Of a DNA stretch of 64,000 nucleotides, positions 17,220 through 27,588 are shown one piece after another. Numbering within the stretch: position 1 is the first letter of the stretch; each line of letters starts with the position of its first letter. The translations under genes were made by a program, and so were the position numbers. The notes under the pieces are model-generated. The model was not told the origin of the DNA, did not search any database, and saw only the letters and a list, made by a program, of their open reading frames with translations. Source of the stretch: Lentilactobacillus fungorum (GTDB lineage: Bacteria > Bacillota > Bacilli > Lactobacillales > Lactobacillaceae); NCBI RefSeq assembly GCF_016860605.1, contig NZ_BNJR01000004.1, forward strand, positions 310,001 to 374,000. Reading direction: 5' to 3'.

Positions 17220-19169
17220 TTACTGATTATCTTCACGTGAATAAGATGCGATATCCTTTTGAATTTCATCAACAAATCCGTCAAGCGATTCAGATTGGGT
17301 ATCCTTTTCACCATACCGCCGAACCGAAACGGAGTTGCCATTTACTTCTTCGTCTCCGACCACTAACGTATATGGGATCTTATGAGTTTGGGCATCCCGA
17401 ATCAAATAACCCATCTTTTCAGCTCGAGTCTCAACTGAAGAACGAATCTTCAACTTACGAAGCTGCTCATTAATCTTCTTAGCATAATCGCCGTGTTTAT
17501 CTTGACTAACCGGAATGATCTTAACTTGATGCGGTGCCAGCCAAGTTGGAAAAGCCCCCTTGTAAATTTCAGTCAAGTAAGCAACAAATCGTTCCATGGT
17601 TGACACAAGGCCACGGTGAATCATAACTGGCCGGTGCTGTTTGCCGTCTTCACCAACGTAATGAAGGTCAAATCTTTCAGGCAACATAAAGTCCAACTGA
17701 ATTGTTGACAGTGTTTCTTCGTTGCCGAGTGCCGTCTTCGTTTGAACATCTAGCTTAGGGCCGTAAAAAGCAGCTTCACCTTCTGCTTCAGTGTATTGCA
17801 GGCCCATTTCATCCATGGCGCCTTTTAACATCGTTTGTGCTCGCGTCCACATTTCATCATCATCAAAGTACTTTTCAGTATTTTGTGGGTCACGATAACT
17901 CAATCGGAACGTATAATCGTTGATATCAAAGTCGTGATAAACATCAACCATCAAATTCAAGATATTCTTGAACTCTTCTTGAATCTGATCTAAAGCCACA
18001 AACGTATGACCATCATTCAAGGTCATTTCACGAACCCGCTGTAAGCCAGATAACGCACCTGATTTTTCATAGCGGTGCATCATGCCAAGTTCGGCAATCC
18101 GTAGTGGTAATTCACGGTAAGAACGAATGTGATGATTATAAATTTGAATGTGACTTGGGCAGTTCATCGGCCGTAATTCAAGCATTTCACCATCGCCCAT
18201 ATCCATTGGCGGGAACATGTCTTCTCGATAATGAGCCCAGTGACCGGATTGCTTATAAAGATCGAGGTTAGCCAATACCGGTGTATAAACGTGTTCATAG
18301 CCGTTAGTTACTTCCTTATCGACAATGTAGCGTTCAATGGTTCTTCGAATCGTTGCACCATTTGGCATCCAGTATGGCAAGCCGGCACCAACCTTGGGAT
18401 CAACAAAGAACAAATCAAGTTGATTACCAATTACTCGATGATCCCGTTCATGGGCCTCTTGACGTTTTTCCAAATCAGCATCCAACTCTTTTTGCTTGTT
18501 AAAAGCAGTTGCGTAGATTCGTTGAAGCATTGGGTTAGATGACTTACCTTGCCAATAAGCACCAGCAACTGACAAAAGTTTGAAGATCTTAACCTTACCA
18601 GTGGATGGCAAAACGGCCCCTTCAGCAATTGATTTAAAATCACCAATCTGAAAGAATTTCACTTGACCGTCGACTTCGTTTTGCTTAACCAATTCCTTTT
18701 GGTAAGGGTCATCGCCAATTGCTTCATTAGCATCAGCAGCACTTAAGAAAACGACCTTGATTGGCAAATCTTCTTTGATAATCTTATGCATAGACTGACT
18801 AAGATCTGCTAATTGATCAACGCTAATTTGTGTATCTGGCTTATCCGTATCAACAAAGAACCCATCGTCATCGGCAGCACTTTCACCAAAATGAATGTTT
18901 TTAAACTCATTGGCAATGGCCATCTTTAAAATTTGGGCAGCCGTTTCTCGAAGAACGCTTAGGCCATCGTCACTATCTGCAGTGACGATTTCAATCTTAC
19001 CGCCTTTATGTAATGGTTCGTCTTTGTTGACAAAATGATCGTCCACCTTGGCAGCCACGGCCTTTTTGCTTAAACTAACTGCAATTGACTTGGCAATGTC
19101 TTCTGCCGTGATGCCTTCATCAAACTGTTTAACACTACTATCTGGAAATTCAAATGAAAGTTGTGACAT
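17220..19169 (-). CDS. thrS: Threonyl-tRNA synthetase, editing site degenerate
   Basis: 649 aa. TGS domain (1-62), N2 editing-fold domain (about 63-225), class II catalytic core (about 245-540) with [12 protein letters not shown] and [14 protein letters not shown] zinc-site residues, and C-terminal anticodon domain. The catalytic parts look intact. The N2 domain has lost the editing residues: the HxxxH motif reads ETAAQ (75-79) and the CxGPH-type motif reads AEGAV (182-186). Ser-tRNA(Thr) clearance is therefore not expected in cis. Own promoter and T-box. Confidence 0.97.
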   Translation of the reverse strand: MSQLSFEFPDSSVKQFDEGITAEDIAKSIAVSLSKKAVAAKVDDHFVNKDEPLHKGGKIEIVTADSDDGLSVLRETAAQILKMAIANEFKNIHFGESAADDDGFFVDTDKPDTQISVDQLADLSQSMHKIIKEDLPIKVVFLSAADANEAIGDDPYQKELVKQNEVDGQVKFFQIGDFKSIAEGAVLPSTGKVKIFKLLSVAGAYWQGKSSNPMLQRIYATAFNKQKELDADLEKRQEAHERDHRVIGNQLDLFFVDPKVGAGLPYWMPNGATIRRTIERYIVDKEVTNGYEHVYTPVLANLDLYKQSGHWAHYREDMFPPMDMGDGEMLELRPMNCPSHIQIYNHHIRSYRELPLRIAELGMMHRYEKSGALSGLQRVREMTLNDGHTFVALDQIQEEFKNILNLMVDVYHDFDINDYTFRLSYRDPQNTEKYFDDDEMWTRAQTMLKGAMDEMGLQYTEAEGEAAFYGPKLDVQTKTALGNEETLSTIQLDFMLPERFDLHYVGEDGKQHRPVMIHRGLVSTMERFVAYLTEIYKGAFPTWLAPHQVKIIPVSQDKHGDYAKKINEQLRKLKIRSSVETRAEKMGYLIRDAQTHKIPYTLVVGDEEVNGNSVSVRRYGEKDTQSESLDGFVDEIQKDIASYSREDNQ

Positions 19170-19204
19170 ATCTCTTACTCCCTTTTTATTTTGATTAGAA
19201 CCAC

Positions 19205-19452
19205 AAAAAAATCCCTAGTATACCTAATGTATACTAGGGACGCAATTAGCGCGGTTCCACCCGTATTGGATTCTTGACAGCACAAAGCCGCCAACAAGCT
19301 CTCAAGTGGTTGCTAACGGGACCATCCGGGATAGCATTATCCGCAATCCATTTCAAGAAGTGGTAACAATGGCTTTCTAAACAAGCAGCTTTCCAGGCTA
19401 GAGCTGCTCTCCCTGCGATGAGAAGTCATTATCATGTCTCCTTGATTCATTG
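19205..19452 (-). promoter_or_regulatory. T-box leader of thrS
   Basis: On the minus strand the T-box core GGGTGGAACCGCGC (about 19248-19262) precedes a terminator hairpin CCCTAGTATAC/GTATACTAGGG with a T run (19205-19240). A candidate ACC (Thr) specifier lies at TTGTTACCACTTC near 19363. Upstream helices are visible. Confidence 0.92.
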
Positions 19453-19458
19453 ACTCTA

Positions 19459-19487
19459 AGTATAAAGTCGGCCTTTTGAAAAGTCAA
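19459..19487 (-). promoter_or_regulatory. Promoter of thrS
   Basis: On the minus strand TTGACT (19482-19487) and TATACT (19459-19464), 17-bp spacer, between the dnaI stop and the T-box. Confidence 0.82.
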
Positions 19488-19501
19488 TTGTAAATCAACA
19501 A

Positions 19502-20449
19502 TTAACCTGGTCGCCGATTGGCCCCAGTCATTTCAACCTCCCGGGATAAGAATCTAATTCGCTGCATCAGCCGTTTAGCCTTAAGAGGTTCATCATCGCC
19601 CCGCTGATTGACTCGCAAATGTTCTTGCTCAAGCTGGTTCATCGAAAAGTTAGAAGTAAAGAAGGTCGATAACTGCTGTTGCATGCGATACTCCAAAATA
19701 ACTCCTAAAACTTCATCGCGAACCCATGACGACATCGAATCGGCCCCAATGTCGTCAATCATCAAAACTGGTGACTTCTTAATTGCATCAATCTTTTCAG
19801 CAACGTTGTTAGTCGAAATCGCAGCCTTCATCTCAACTGCAAAGCTTGGAAAATGTACCATGGTTGTCTGGATGTTTCGATCAGCTAATTCATTGGCCAG
19901 TGCCCCCGTTAAGTACGTTTTCCCAACACCAAATGGTCCATAAATATACAATCCTGGATGAAAATGGGTAGGATCAGCTTTCATCGCATTGATAAATTCA
20001 ATTCCCTTAGTTAAGGCATCAAATCTGGATGCATCTTTATCAAAACCATCAATCTTAGCTTGCTTAATATCTTTTGGCATCGAAATAGTTGTAATCCGAC
20101 GAGCCAACGACTGCGAACGTTGCTTGGCAATTGTTGTTGGCGAAGCAGTATACGCAATATCAATCAAATGATCATTGACGACCAGTTGCGGTAAATATCC
20201 GGGCGCAAAAGAGCGTTTGTCTTCTTTTAGCTGACGTTTGACGGTTACGTATTCATATAATTTAGCAGCTGATCGCTCAACCACATCGTCAGCCAGTTCT
20301 TTTTGATGCTGTTTCAAGAATCCAGCAATTTCAGGATCGTGTTGAATATCCATCATCATTTTATTGAAGGTTTGGGTAAAGGTGCCACCGTTAATTTTTC
20401 GATCTGCCATTATCTTTTTGACGTAATCAGACACTCGCTGCATCCACAC
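19502..20449 (-). CDS. dnaI: Primosomal protein DnaI (helicase loader ATPase)
   Basis: 315 aa AAA+ ATPase that loads the replicative helicase with DnaB and DnaD. Family-typical N-terminal helicase-binding domain (about 1-100), then Walker A GPFGVGKTYLTGALA (about 171-185), Walker B VLMIDDIGADS (about 230-240) and sensor/Arg-finger region MQRIRFLSREVEMTG at the end. 12 nt after dnaB, so co-transcribed. Confidence 0.95.
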   Translation of the reverse strand: MWMQRVSDYVKKIMADRKINGGTFTQTFNKMMMDIQHDPEIAGFLKQHQKELADDVVERSAAKLYEYVTVKRQLKEDKRSFAPGYLPQLVVNDHLIDIAYTASPTTIAKQRSQSLARRITTISMPKDIKQAKIDGFDKDASRFDALTKGIEFINAMKADPTHFHPGLYIYGPFGVGKTYLTGALANELADRNIQTTMVHFPSFAVEMKAAISTNNVAEKIDAIKKSPVLMIDDIGADSMSSWVRDEVLGVILEYRMQQQLSTFFTSNFSMNQLEQEHLRVNQRGDDEPLKAKRLMQRIRFLSREVEMTGANRRPG

Positions 20450-20461
20450 TCACCTACTTTC

Positions 20462-21835
20462 CTACTTTTGATTTTTTAATTGATTTAATTGTTCTGCTAA
20501 TTGTTTCTTCTGTTCAGCGGTTAAACCAGATTTGCCAACTTTCTTTTGGGTACCTTGAGGCTCTTTTGCCCAGTCAGGCAAAGTCTCTTTCACATTAATC
20601 CGCTTGTTGGCCCGTCGGCGAGTGGTTTTATCAGTCTTTTGCTGAACGTGGTTTCTCAACGCCGCAATTGCACCTTGGGCAGTTTGAACCTTTTTTTGTG
20701 ACCAATCATCGGCAATCGTAGAAATTAAGTTTTGATTCAACGTAGAATGCTGTTCGTCCACCAAAATATGATAAATTAAAATGTTGATCACTTCATTTGG
20801 AAATACGCGTAAATTAACTAAATTTCGCAATATCCGCTGCTCACCAGGCGTCACCAGGCCGTGCTTTTGGTCCTTAAGTTGTTGAAGAAATGCCGCTGGA
20901 GCTGTCGCTTGACTGATTTTAATCAGTTGCTGCGTTGCACGGTCCAATTCCGCTTCAGGGCCACTTGATTGGCCAGCAACCTGTTGACTATGCTCGACAG
21001 GCGGCTTTTGCATTTCGAACTGTTGTGCAATTAGCAGCTTCAATCGGCGCTGATTCAATCGATTTGTATTTAAATCGGTTGCCTTTTGAATCAATTTAAC
21101 CATCTCAACTTCATCAATACCATAAAGTAAGTGTTCTGATAAAATTAAGTCGTGGGCAACCTTCACACTTGCTTGATCGACGTATGAATTTGTCAACATC
21201 TGTAAAATTAAATTGAAATCAAATTTCATCGCTGCTGGTTGTAAACTTTCCGCATTGCTGAAACTAGCCTCTTCATTATTGAGTGCCTGCTTAACTTCAT
21301 TGACAGTTCCAGGAATATGTTTAACCAAGTTAGTGGGCACTTGAAAAACATCTAAGAGGGAAGCAGAAATATTATTAACCGGCCCAAGATCGGGTAACGG
21401 TACCATCAAGCGTGAAACAATTTGCTTATAAGTCTCATCACCCACTTTTCCCAACAGCATCACCGACAAAATGTCTGTTTTCAAGAATTCCTTGGCTGAC
21501 AATGGCTGCTGCAACGCGTAAATTAACGGTTCCGTGGGTTTCTCGGTTACAAACGTCCCAAGTAAATTGACAGCTTCTAAAGCCTTTCGCTGATTGGCAA
21601 TCTTTTCAATTCCAAGGTTTAGCATGCTTTGCAGCTCATAGTGCTTATGCAAAACCATCTGATTGTGGTCGTTAACACTTAATGACCACAATAACCGATA
21701 TAACGACAGTGCATCGCGGCCAATAATTGGCAAATACAAGTTATTTAAAACATTGTCATCAATCATACTATTCACATTTGCGTTAATCATCACAAATTTG
21801 GCATCCGGAGTCAATTTGTGAACCGAATTTGGCAT
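20462..21835 (-). CDS. dnaB: Replication initiation and membrane attachment protein DnaB
   Basis: 457 aa. Firmicute DnaB (DnaD/DnaB family, not the E. coli helicase) remodels oriC and helps load the helicase. The N-terminal winged-helix part (about 15-115), a DnaD-like DnaB_2 region in the C-terminal half (LRNLVNLRVFPNEVINILIYHIL) and a basic, Gln/Lys-rich tail are visible. It starts immediately after the nrdR stop and precedes dnaI, the standard order. Confidence 0.94.
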   Translation of the reverse strand: MPNSVHKLTPDAKFVMINANVNSMIDDNVLNNLYLPIIGRDALSLYRLLWSLSVNDHNQMVLHKHYELQSMLNLGIEKIANQRKALEAVNLLGTFVTEKPTEPLIYALQQPLSAKEFLKTDILSVMLLGKVGDETYKQIVSRLMVPLPDLGPVNNISASLLDVFQVPTNLVKHIPGTVNEVKQALNNEEASFSNAESLQPAAMKFDFNLILQMLTNSYVDQASVKVAHDLILSEHLLYGIDEVEMVKLIQKATDLNTNRLNQRRLKLLIAQQFEMQKPPVEHSQQVAGQSSGPEAELDRATQQLIKISQATAPAAFLQQLKDQKHGLVTPGEQRILRNLVNLRVFPNEVINILIYHILVDEQHSTLNQNLISTIADDWSQKKVQTAQGAIAALRNHVQQKTDKTTRRRANKRINVKETLPDWAKEPQGTQKKVGKSGLTAEQKKQLAEQLNQLKNQK

Positions 21836-22327
21836 TTATTTTCCCTCCGGATTCGTCTTGGCGTGCTTTTTCTTATCCTTTTCCATAATTTCTTTAAGCT
21901 CTTTATAAAAAACTGACATATCTTTAAATTGTCTGTAAACGCTAGCAAAACGAATATAGGCGATTTCATCCAGGTTAGCTAAATCTTCCATCACGTACTC
22001 GCCAATCTGTTGACTGGACACTTCGTTTTCACCCAATGATCGCAATTTATTTTCAACTCGATCAACCAATTCCGTAATTGAATTCATTGAAACGGGCCGT
22101 TTTTCTGCGGACCGGACAATCCCTTTCATCAATTTTTCCCGGTTAAACTCTTCACGGTTGCCATTCTTTTTAATCACCAGAAGCGGTGTCACCTCAACCC
22201 GTTCGAAAGTTGTAAACCGAAAACCACAGTGTTCGCACTCTCTTCTACGCCGAATAACCCGGCCGTCATCAGTTGGCCTGCTATCAACAACTTTAGAACC
22301 GTTATACCCACAATGAGGACATTGCAT
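21836..22327 (-). CDS. nrdR: Transcriptional repressor NrdR
   Basis: 163 aa. NrdR senses dNTP/ATP state and represses ribonucleotide reductase genes. The zinc ribbon CPHC (3-6)..RRRECEHCGFRFTTFER is followed by an ATP-cone (VIKKNGNREEFNREKL, about 50-140). ATG 22327 is chosen because MQCPHCGY is the invariant start and AGGTGAAGGTC precedes it; the open frame extends 13 codons upstream into coaE sequence. Confidence 0.96.
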   Translation of the reverse strand: MQCPHCGYNGSKVVDSRPTDDGRVIRRRRECEHCGFRFTTFERVEVTPLLVIKKNGNREEFNREKLMKGIVRSAEKRPVSMNSITELVDRVENKLRSLGENEVSSQQIGEYVMEDLANLDEIAYIRFASVYRQFKDMSVFYKELKEIMEKDKKKHAKTNPEGK

Positions 22328-22341
22328 GACCTTCACCTCGC

Positions 22342-22932
22342 TTAATTCGTTTCTGTGGCTAGCCACTTATCAATTTGCGCCCGAGTTTGCATGATCGTTC
22401 CAGAATTATAAATAATTGTATCAGCCAAATTGCATTTAGTTTGCAAAGGCCACTGACTATTAATCCGCTGATTTGCGGCACTATATGTCAAGTGATTGCG
22501 GTTCATCAACCGTCGTAGCTGCGTAGCCGAGTTGCAATACACAACAACCAATTCATCGACAATATGCGCATACCCATTTTCAAACAAAGTTGGCGCGTCC
22601 AAGACAACTAAATGAGCCGTTTCGTATTTCTTGAATTGTTGGCTGATCTGGTCACGAATAAACGGGTCGATTGTCCGAACCAATTGTTTAAGGGCTGGTT
22701 GACTGCTAAATACAAGCTGGCCAAGCGCCCGACGATCAATTTCACCATCATCTGCTAAAATGTCGTGGCCAAATGTTTGAATAATTGCTTCATATCCTGC
22801 CTGACCCTTTTTCTCAACTTGATGAGTGATCAAATCAGCATCGATAATTGGGATCCCAAGCGTTTTTAAATAACTACTGACTGCGGACTTACCCGTGGCA
22901 ATTCCACCAGTCAATCCAATTAACTTACTCAT
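22342..22932 (-). CDS. coaE: Dephospho-CoA kinase
   Basis: 196 aa, last step of CoA synthesis. P-loop GLTGGIATGKSAVSSYL (residues 6-22), DAD motif IIDADLITHQVE and lid region. ATG 22932 (MSKLIGLTGG) follows GGAGAAG; the start overlaps the mutM stop by 8 nt. The mutM-coaE-nrdR-dnaB order is conserved in lactobacilli. Confidence 0.96.
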   Translation of the reverse strand: MSKLIGLTGGIATGKSAVSSYLKTLGIPIIDADLITHQVEKKGQAGYEAIIQTFGHDILADDGEIDRRALGQLVFSSQPALKQLVRTIDPFIRDQISQQFKKYETAHLVVLDAPTLFENGYAHIVDELVVVYCNSATQLRRLMNRNHLTYSAANQRINSQWPLQTKCNLADTIIYNSGTIMQTRAQIDKWLATETN

Positions 22933-23767
22933 TTTCTTCTCCATGTATGACTTGACACTGAGGGCAAAAATGCGTGCCCCGTTGTGCCAACTTAATCTTA
23001 ACAATTGGCGTTCCACAGCGCAAACATGGTTTGTTTGTTCGACCATAAACGTTTAAATGATTTTGAAAACTGCCAGCTTCACCATACGCATTCGAGTAAG
23101 AATGAACCGTTGTTCCATGCCCAGCGATGGCCTTTTGGATTTCAGTAATAATGTTCATTCTTAAACGCTTAATTTCGTCAAGCGTGAGCAAATTAACGGG
23201 TTGCTCTGGATGAATTTTACTCAACCACAGAACCTCATCCGCATAAATATTCCCTAGGCCGGCGATTTTACTTTGGTCCAGCAAAAACGGCTTAATCATT
23301 TTCTTACTCTTCGCAAAAATGGTCTGCATATAGTCAACTGTCAGGTCACGTTCAGTCGGTTCCGGGCCAATATTTCGCAAACCGGCAACCGACATTTCAT
23401 CACCCGTATGCACCAAGTTCATTCGGCCAAACTTTCGGGTATCGTTATATCGTAATTGACGGCCATCAGCTAGGTGAAAAATAACATGGGTGTGTTTGCC
23501 GATTGGTGCGCCTTCTGGTTCAACGTCATACTTGCCTTCCATTCGTAAATGAGAAACAATCGTCAGCCCGCCACTTATTCGGATAAACAAGTACTTACCC
23601 CGGCGGTCGACCGCTTCAATCGTTTTTTCCCTTAAAGCATCTTCAAAGGGCTTCTTGGGTAGATTAATCATTTTTTCATAAATAACGTCAACTTTTTTGA
23701 TTTGGCTTCCGGCCACCAATTGCGTTAACCCACGGCGAACCGTTTCAACTTCAGGTAATTCTGGCAT
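22925..23767 (-). CDS. mutM: Formamidopyrimidine-DNA glycosylase
   Basis: 280 aa bifunctional glycosylase/AP lyase that removes 8-oxoG and FaPy. The N-terminus PELPEVETVRRGL gives catalytic Pro2/Glu3; the conserved Lys lies in MEGKYDV; helix-two-turn-helix SKIAGLGNIYADEVLW; C-terminal zinc finger CLRCGTPI..THFCPQC. Between polA and coaE. Confidence 0.97.
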   Translation of the reverse strand: MPELPEVETVRRGLTQLVAGSQIKKVDVIYEKMINLPKKPFEDALREKTIEAVDRRGKYLFIRISGGLTIVSHLRMEGKYDVEPEGAPIGKHTHVIFHLADGRQLRYNDTRKFGRMNLVHTGDEMSVAGLRNIGPEPTERDLTVDYMQTIFAKSKKMIKPFLLDQSKIAGLGNIYADEVLWLSKIHPEQPVNLLTLDEIKRLRMNIITEIQKAIAGHGTTVHSYSNAYGEAGSFQNHLNVYGRTNKPCLRCGTPIVKIKLAQRGTHFCPQCQVIHGEENE

Positions 23768-23833
23768 TCTATCTCCCCATCAATCGTTCGTTTAATCTAA
23801 TTGTTTGTGGTCAATCTGGTTTCTAAGATCTCA

Positions 23834-26491
23834 TTACTTTGCATCATACCACGTCTTCCCCCAATGACTTTCAACTTTGAGCGGTACATTGAGTTTAATT
23901 GCGGAATCCATCACCTTAGGAATCAATTCTTTGACCGTTGCTAATTCATCATCGGGCACCTCAAAAATCAATTCATCGTGAACCTGGAGCAACATTGTCG
24001 TTCGCATGTCCTTGATAGCGTCTGCCATATTAATCATCGCAATCTTAATAATATCGGCCGCACTTCCCTGAATTGGCGTGTTCATCGCCGTTCGCTCAGC
24101 AAAAGCCCTTAAATTAAAATTCCTAGAATTAATATCTGGTAAGTATCGGCGTCTATGGGCAATCGTTTCCACATACTGATGATTTCTAGCAAACTCCACA
24201 ATATCTTCCGTGTACTTCTTTACCCCTGGATATTCTTCAAAATATCGTTGGATAAATTGATGGGCCTGTTTTCTAGAAATCCCGGTATTTTTAGAGAGAC
24301 CATAATCACTGATACCATAAACAATCCCAAAATTAACCGCTTTAGCTTGACGCCGCAATTCAGGTGTCACCTCGTCATTAGAAGCCAGCCCAAAAATTCT
24401 GCGGGCAGTTGTGGCATGAATATCTTCGCCTTCACGAAAGGCCTCTTGCATGTTTTGGTCATTCGTAATGGAAGCCAAAACTCTCAGTTCAATTTGAGAA
24501 TAATCAGATGAAAAGATTTGCCAGCCTGGATGTGATGGCACAAAGGCCTCCCGAATCAATCTACCTTCTTCAGTTCTAACTGGGATGTTTTGCAAATTTG
24601 GGTCAACAGATGATAATCGGCCGGTTTGCGTTAACGTCTGTAAATATCGCGTATGCACCTTTGAGTCATCTTGATGAATGACTTTTAATAACCCATCAAT
24701 ATACGTTGATAGCAGTTTAGAAATTTGGCGATAGTCCAAAACGTCCTGCACAATTGGCGCATCAGGGGCTAACTTTTCTAACACATCGACGGACGTCGAA
24801 TAGCCTGTCTTCGTCTTTTTTAAAACCGGCAAGTGAAGTTTTTCAAAGAGAATTTTACCAAGTTGTTTAGGTGAGCCAATATTGAAAGTTTCGCCTGCTT
24901 GTTGATAAATTGCTTGTTCAATTTCACTCAGCCGTTCAGTGAACTTGCTGCCCATTTCTTCAAGCTTTGTTGGATCAACCTTAATCCCGCTGATTTCCAT
25001 ATTAGCAAGCACAAACGCAATTTTGATTTCAATGTCGCGGTAAAGCTTCGTTTGATTGTGCTGATCCAAATCAGCAAACATGTTGTCATGTAAAGCATCA
25101 ATCGCCTTGGCTTTATGAACCAAATGAGCTAAAAAAGCTGGCGACTGCGTGTCAATCGACCGCTTAGCGCCTTTACCATAAACTTCCTCGTCTGTTTTCA
25201 CATTGTTAAAGCCATGGAGATGAGCAACCGTGCCAACGTCGTTACTATTATTAGTTGTATTAAGCAAATAAGAAACCAGCAACATATCAAAATCAACGTT
25301 TTGAAGAATGATTGACTGGCGATAAAGACCGACGTATGTCCGTTTAGCATCAAAAACGTTTTTCTTAATGGTCGGGCTGGTCAAAAGTTGTTTCACGATA
25401 TCCGCTTGCAGTAAATCGGGGTTGTTAGTTACAAACCATTGATTACCTTGGCCAATTGCAAACCCAAGGATTGGCGACGTATGATAATTCTCATCGGCCA
25501 TTTCAAGATGAAACGACACTTCGTCTTGAAATTGCTTTAGAGCTGACAGATTATCGGCAGTGAGCGTTTCATATTTAATTGCCGCAAATTGATTCTTTTC
25601 GTCATCAGAATCATCAACTGCCAGATTTGACAAAAATGACTTAAAGTTCATTCGTTCATAAAAGTCGGTTAATTGTTCTAGTTGATCACCCTGATAGCTC
25701 AAATCCGAAAGCGAAATTGTAACGGGCGCATCACGATTAATGGTTGCCAGTGTCCTTGCGCGCTCAGCCTTATCCTGATCTTGAATCAAGTGTTCCTTTA
25801 ACTTCTTGCCAGAAACTTCATCAATGTGATCGTACAAATTTGCGATGGTGCCAAATTGCTGAACCAGCTTGAGGGCCGTTTTATCGCCAACTTTTTCAAC
25901 GCCAGGATAATTATCGGAATTATCACCCTTTAACCCCTTAATTTCAATGATTTGGCTAGGCTCAACGCCTAATTTTTTTTCGACATGCTCCGGGGTATAC
26001 TTTTCTAACTCAGTAACGCCCTTTTTAGAAACTTGTACGGTTGTCTTATCAGAAGTTAACTGCGTTAAATCGCGGTCGCCGGTTACAATAACGACTTCAT
26101 AATTACCTGCTTGTTCAGCTTGCTTAGCCAGTGTGCCAATAATATCATCAGCTTCATAATTTGGCAGCTCATAAGCTTTGATTCCTCGAGCATTCACTAG
26201 CTCTCGAATAAACGGAAATTGTTCGGATAATTCACTGGGGGTCTTAGCCCGGCCGCCTTTATAATCCGAATACATCTTCGTTCGAAACGTCACTTTACCA
26301 GCATCAAAAGCAACCAAAACATCGGTTGGCTGTTCTTCTTTGAGAACTTTGTCTAACATGCGGTTAAATCCGTAAATGGCGCTCGTATGTAATCCCGAAG
26401 TATTTGTAAATCGATCCAGAGATTGATATAACGCGTAAAACGCTTTAAAGGCAATGCTATTTCCATCGATCAATAATAATTTCTTTGTCAT
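23834..26491 (-). CDS. polA: DNA polymerase I
   Basis: 885 aa. 5'-3' exonuclease domain (1-290: LLIDGNSIAFKAFYAL, EADDIIGTLA, GDNSDNYPGVEKVGDKTALKL), a 3'-5' exonuclease-fold domain (about 310-475), and the polymerase domain with motif A SSDYSQIELRVLA, motif B RRQAKAVNFGIVYG and motif C QVHDELIFE. The proofreading site looks dead: the DxE position reads HLE (FHLEMADE), as in other Firmicute PolA. GAGGAGAAG precedes the ATG, directly abutting a decayed hairpin repeat. Confidence 0.97.
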   Translation of the reverse strand: MTKKLLLIDGNSIAFKAFYALYQSLDRFTNTSGLHTSAIYGFNRMLDKVLKEEQPTDVLVAFDAGKVTFRTKMYSDYKGGRAKTPSELSEQFPFIRELVNARGIKAYELPNYEADDIIGTLAKQAEQAGNYEVVIVTGDRDLTQLTSDKTTVQVSKKGVTELEKYTPEHVEKKLGVEPSQIIEIKGLKGDNSDNYPGVEKVGDKTALKLVQQFGTIANLYDHIDEVSGKKLKEHLIQDQDKAERARTLATINRDAPVTISLSDLSYQGDQLEQLTDFYERMNFKSFLSNLAVDDSDDEKNQFAAIKYETLTADNLSALKQFQDEVSFHLEMADENYHTSPILGFAIGQGNQWFVTNNPDLLQADIVKQLLTSPTIKKNVFDAKRTYVGLYRQSIILQNVDFDMLLVSYLLNTTNNSNDVGTVAHLHGFNNVKTDEEVYGKGAKRSIDTQSPAFLAHLVHKAKAIDALHDNMFADLDQHNQTKLYRDIEIKIAFVLANMEISGIKVDPTKLEEMGSKFTERLSEIEQAIYQQAGETFNIGSPKQLGKILFEKLHLPVLKKTKTGYSTSVDVLEKLAPDAPIVQDVLDYRQISKLLSTYIDGLLKVIHQDDSKVHTRYLQTLTQTGRLSSVDPNLQNIPVRTEEGRLIREAFVPSHPGWQIFSSDYSQIELRVLASITNDQNMQEAFREGEDIHATTARRIFGLASNDEVTPELRRQAKAVNFGIVYGISDYGLSKNTGISRKQAHQFIQRYFEEYPGVKKYTEDIVEFARNHQYVETIAHRRRYLPDINSRNFNLRAFAERTAMNTPIQGSAADIIKIAMINMADAIKDMRTTMLLQVHDELIFEVPDDELATVKELIPKVMDSAIKLNVPLKVESHWGKTWYDAK

Positions 26492-26508
26492 GTCTTCTCC
26501 TCTGTATT

Positions 26509-26651
26509 AGTGAACAGCGCAAAGCGATTCTAGAAATTGACAATTACAACTGGTTTCTATCATGAGAACCCGGTCGCTTCAAACTAAAAGTTCCCAATTT
26601 TTGAATGCTTGACTATGGCATGTGTCTGGCGCTGCTCTGCGTAACTGTTCT
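26509..26651. repeat. Decayed relative of the hairpin repeat family
   Basis: Left end AGTGAACAGCGCAAAGCGATTCTAGAA resembles the unit start AGTGAGCGAAGCAAAGCGCTTAGAA in two short blocks, and right end GCTCTGCGTAACTGTTCTGA resembles GCTTTGCGTAGCTGTCCTAA. The inner arms no longer pair well. It lies right upstream of the polA ribosome site, the same position as the intact arrays. Confidence 0.5.
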
Positions 26652-26750
26652 GAAGCACTTAATATAAGTTTACCACGCTGGCCGGCGGTTATGTAGCCAA
26701 AAAAGGAAGGCATCAAGCGCTATCCCTCTTTGAGCTTTTCTGGTCATCTA

Positions 26751-26783
26751 AAAAAGGGTCAGAACAAAATAACTGTCCCAACC
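26751..26783 (-). terminator. Terminator after the BI-1 family gene
   Basis: On the minus strand GGTTGGGACA pairs with TGTTCTGACC (10 bp counting three G-U pairs), followed by CTTTTTT. Confidence 0.75.
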
Positions 26784-26808
26784 CCAAAGTTGATCTTTCA
26801 ATCGTATT

Positions 26809-27531
26809 TTAGCGTTCATTACTGTTACCGAAAATTGACAATAACTGCAAGAACAAGTTAACAAAGTCCAAGTATAACTGCAAAGCACCAAATACTGCCA
26901 AACCAGTCATCGAAACTTCGCCGCTGCCGGAGTATTGATTGTACATACGCTTCATCTTTTGAGTATCATAAGCTGTCAAAATCGTAAAAATCACAACGGC
27001 AATGATTGAAAAGACAAATGCGATAATCGTGCTTCTCAAGAAAATGTTGATAATCATTGCGACGATCAAGGCGATTAGCGCAGCGGTTGCCTGTGCGCCC
27101 CATTTATCAAGATTACGTCGCGTTACTAATCCATACGCCGTCATTGAAATGAAAATAGCCGAGGCGGAAACAAACGCTGAGGCAATTGACGCGCCCGTAT
27201 AAGCAAATGCAATTGTTGAAAAGACAAAACCGCTTAAAACGGCATACAACATTAAAACAACAAAGGCAAACGTTGGCCGCTTAAGTGCTTGAAAAGAAAC
27301 AATGAAAGGCATGACGAACCAAGCAATCAAAGCAATCCACATCGTGCCGCTATGCGTATTAATGGATGCGCCCGTTTGACCGAGGCCCGTACTAATCAAA
27401 AACGCCGTCGCAGCAGAAACCAACACAGCTAAACTCATCCAACCATACATCTTAGTTAAAAACGCATTCAGGCCGGCCGCATTGTTAACCATTTTGCGCT
27501 CGTTCGGTCGTTCATTTGGGTAATTATCCAT
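26809..27531 (-). CDS. Bax inhibitor-1 (YccA/BI-1) family membrane protein
   Basis: 240 aa with seven hydrophobic segments and the BI-1 C-terminal pattern ILTAYDTQKMKRMYNQY and the family's Asp residues. Family members are pH-gated Ca2+ leak channels or interact with FtsH; the role here is unknown. Single gene with ribosome site AAAAGGAGC and its own terminator. Confidence 0.88.
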   Translation of the reverse strand: MDNYPNERPNERKMVNNAAGLNAFLTKMYGWMSLAVLVSAATAFLISTGLGQTGASINTHSGTMWIALIAWFVMPFIVSFQALKRPTFAFVVLMLYAVLSGFVFSTIAFAYTGASIASAFVSASAIFISMTAYGLVTRRNLDKWGAQATAALIALIVAMIINIFLRSTIIAFVFSIIAVVIFTILTAYDTQKMKRMYNQYSGSGEVSMTGLAVFGALQLYLDFVNLFLQLLSIFGNSNER

Positions 27532-27588
27532 GAAATCCGCTCCTTTTATAAAAAATTCCTACTCTTGTTAGATAATTCTACCAAACAG

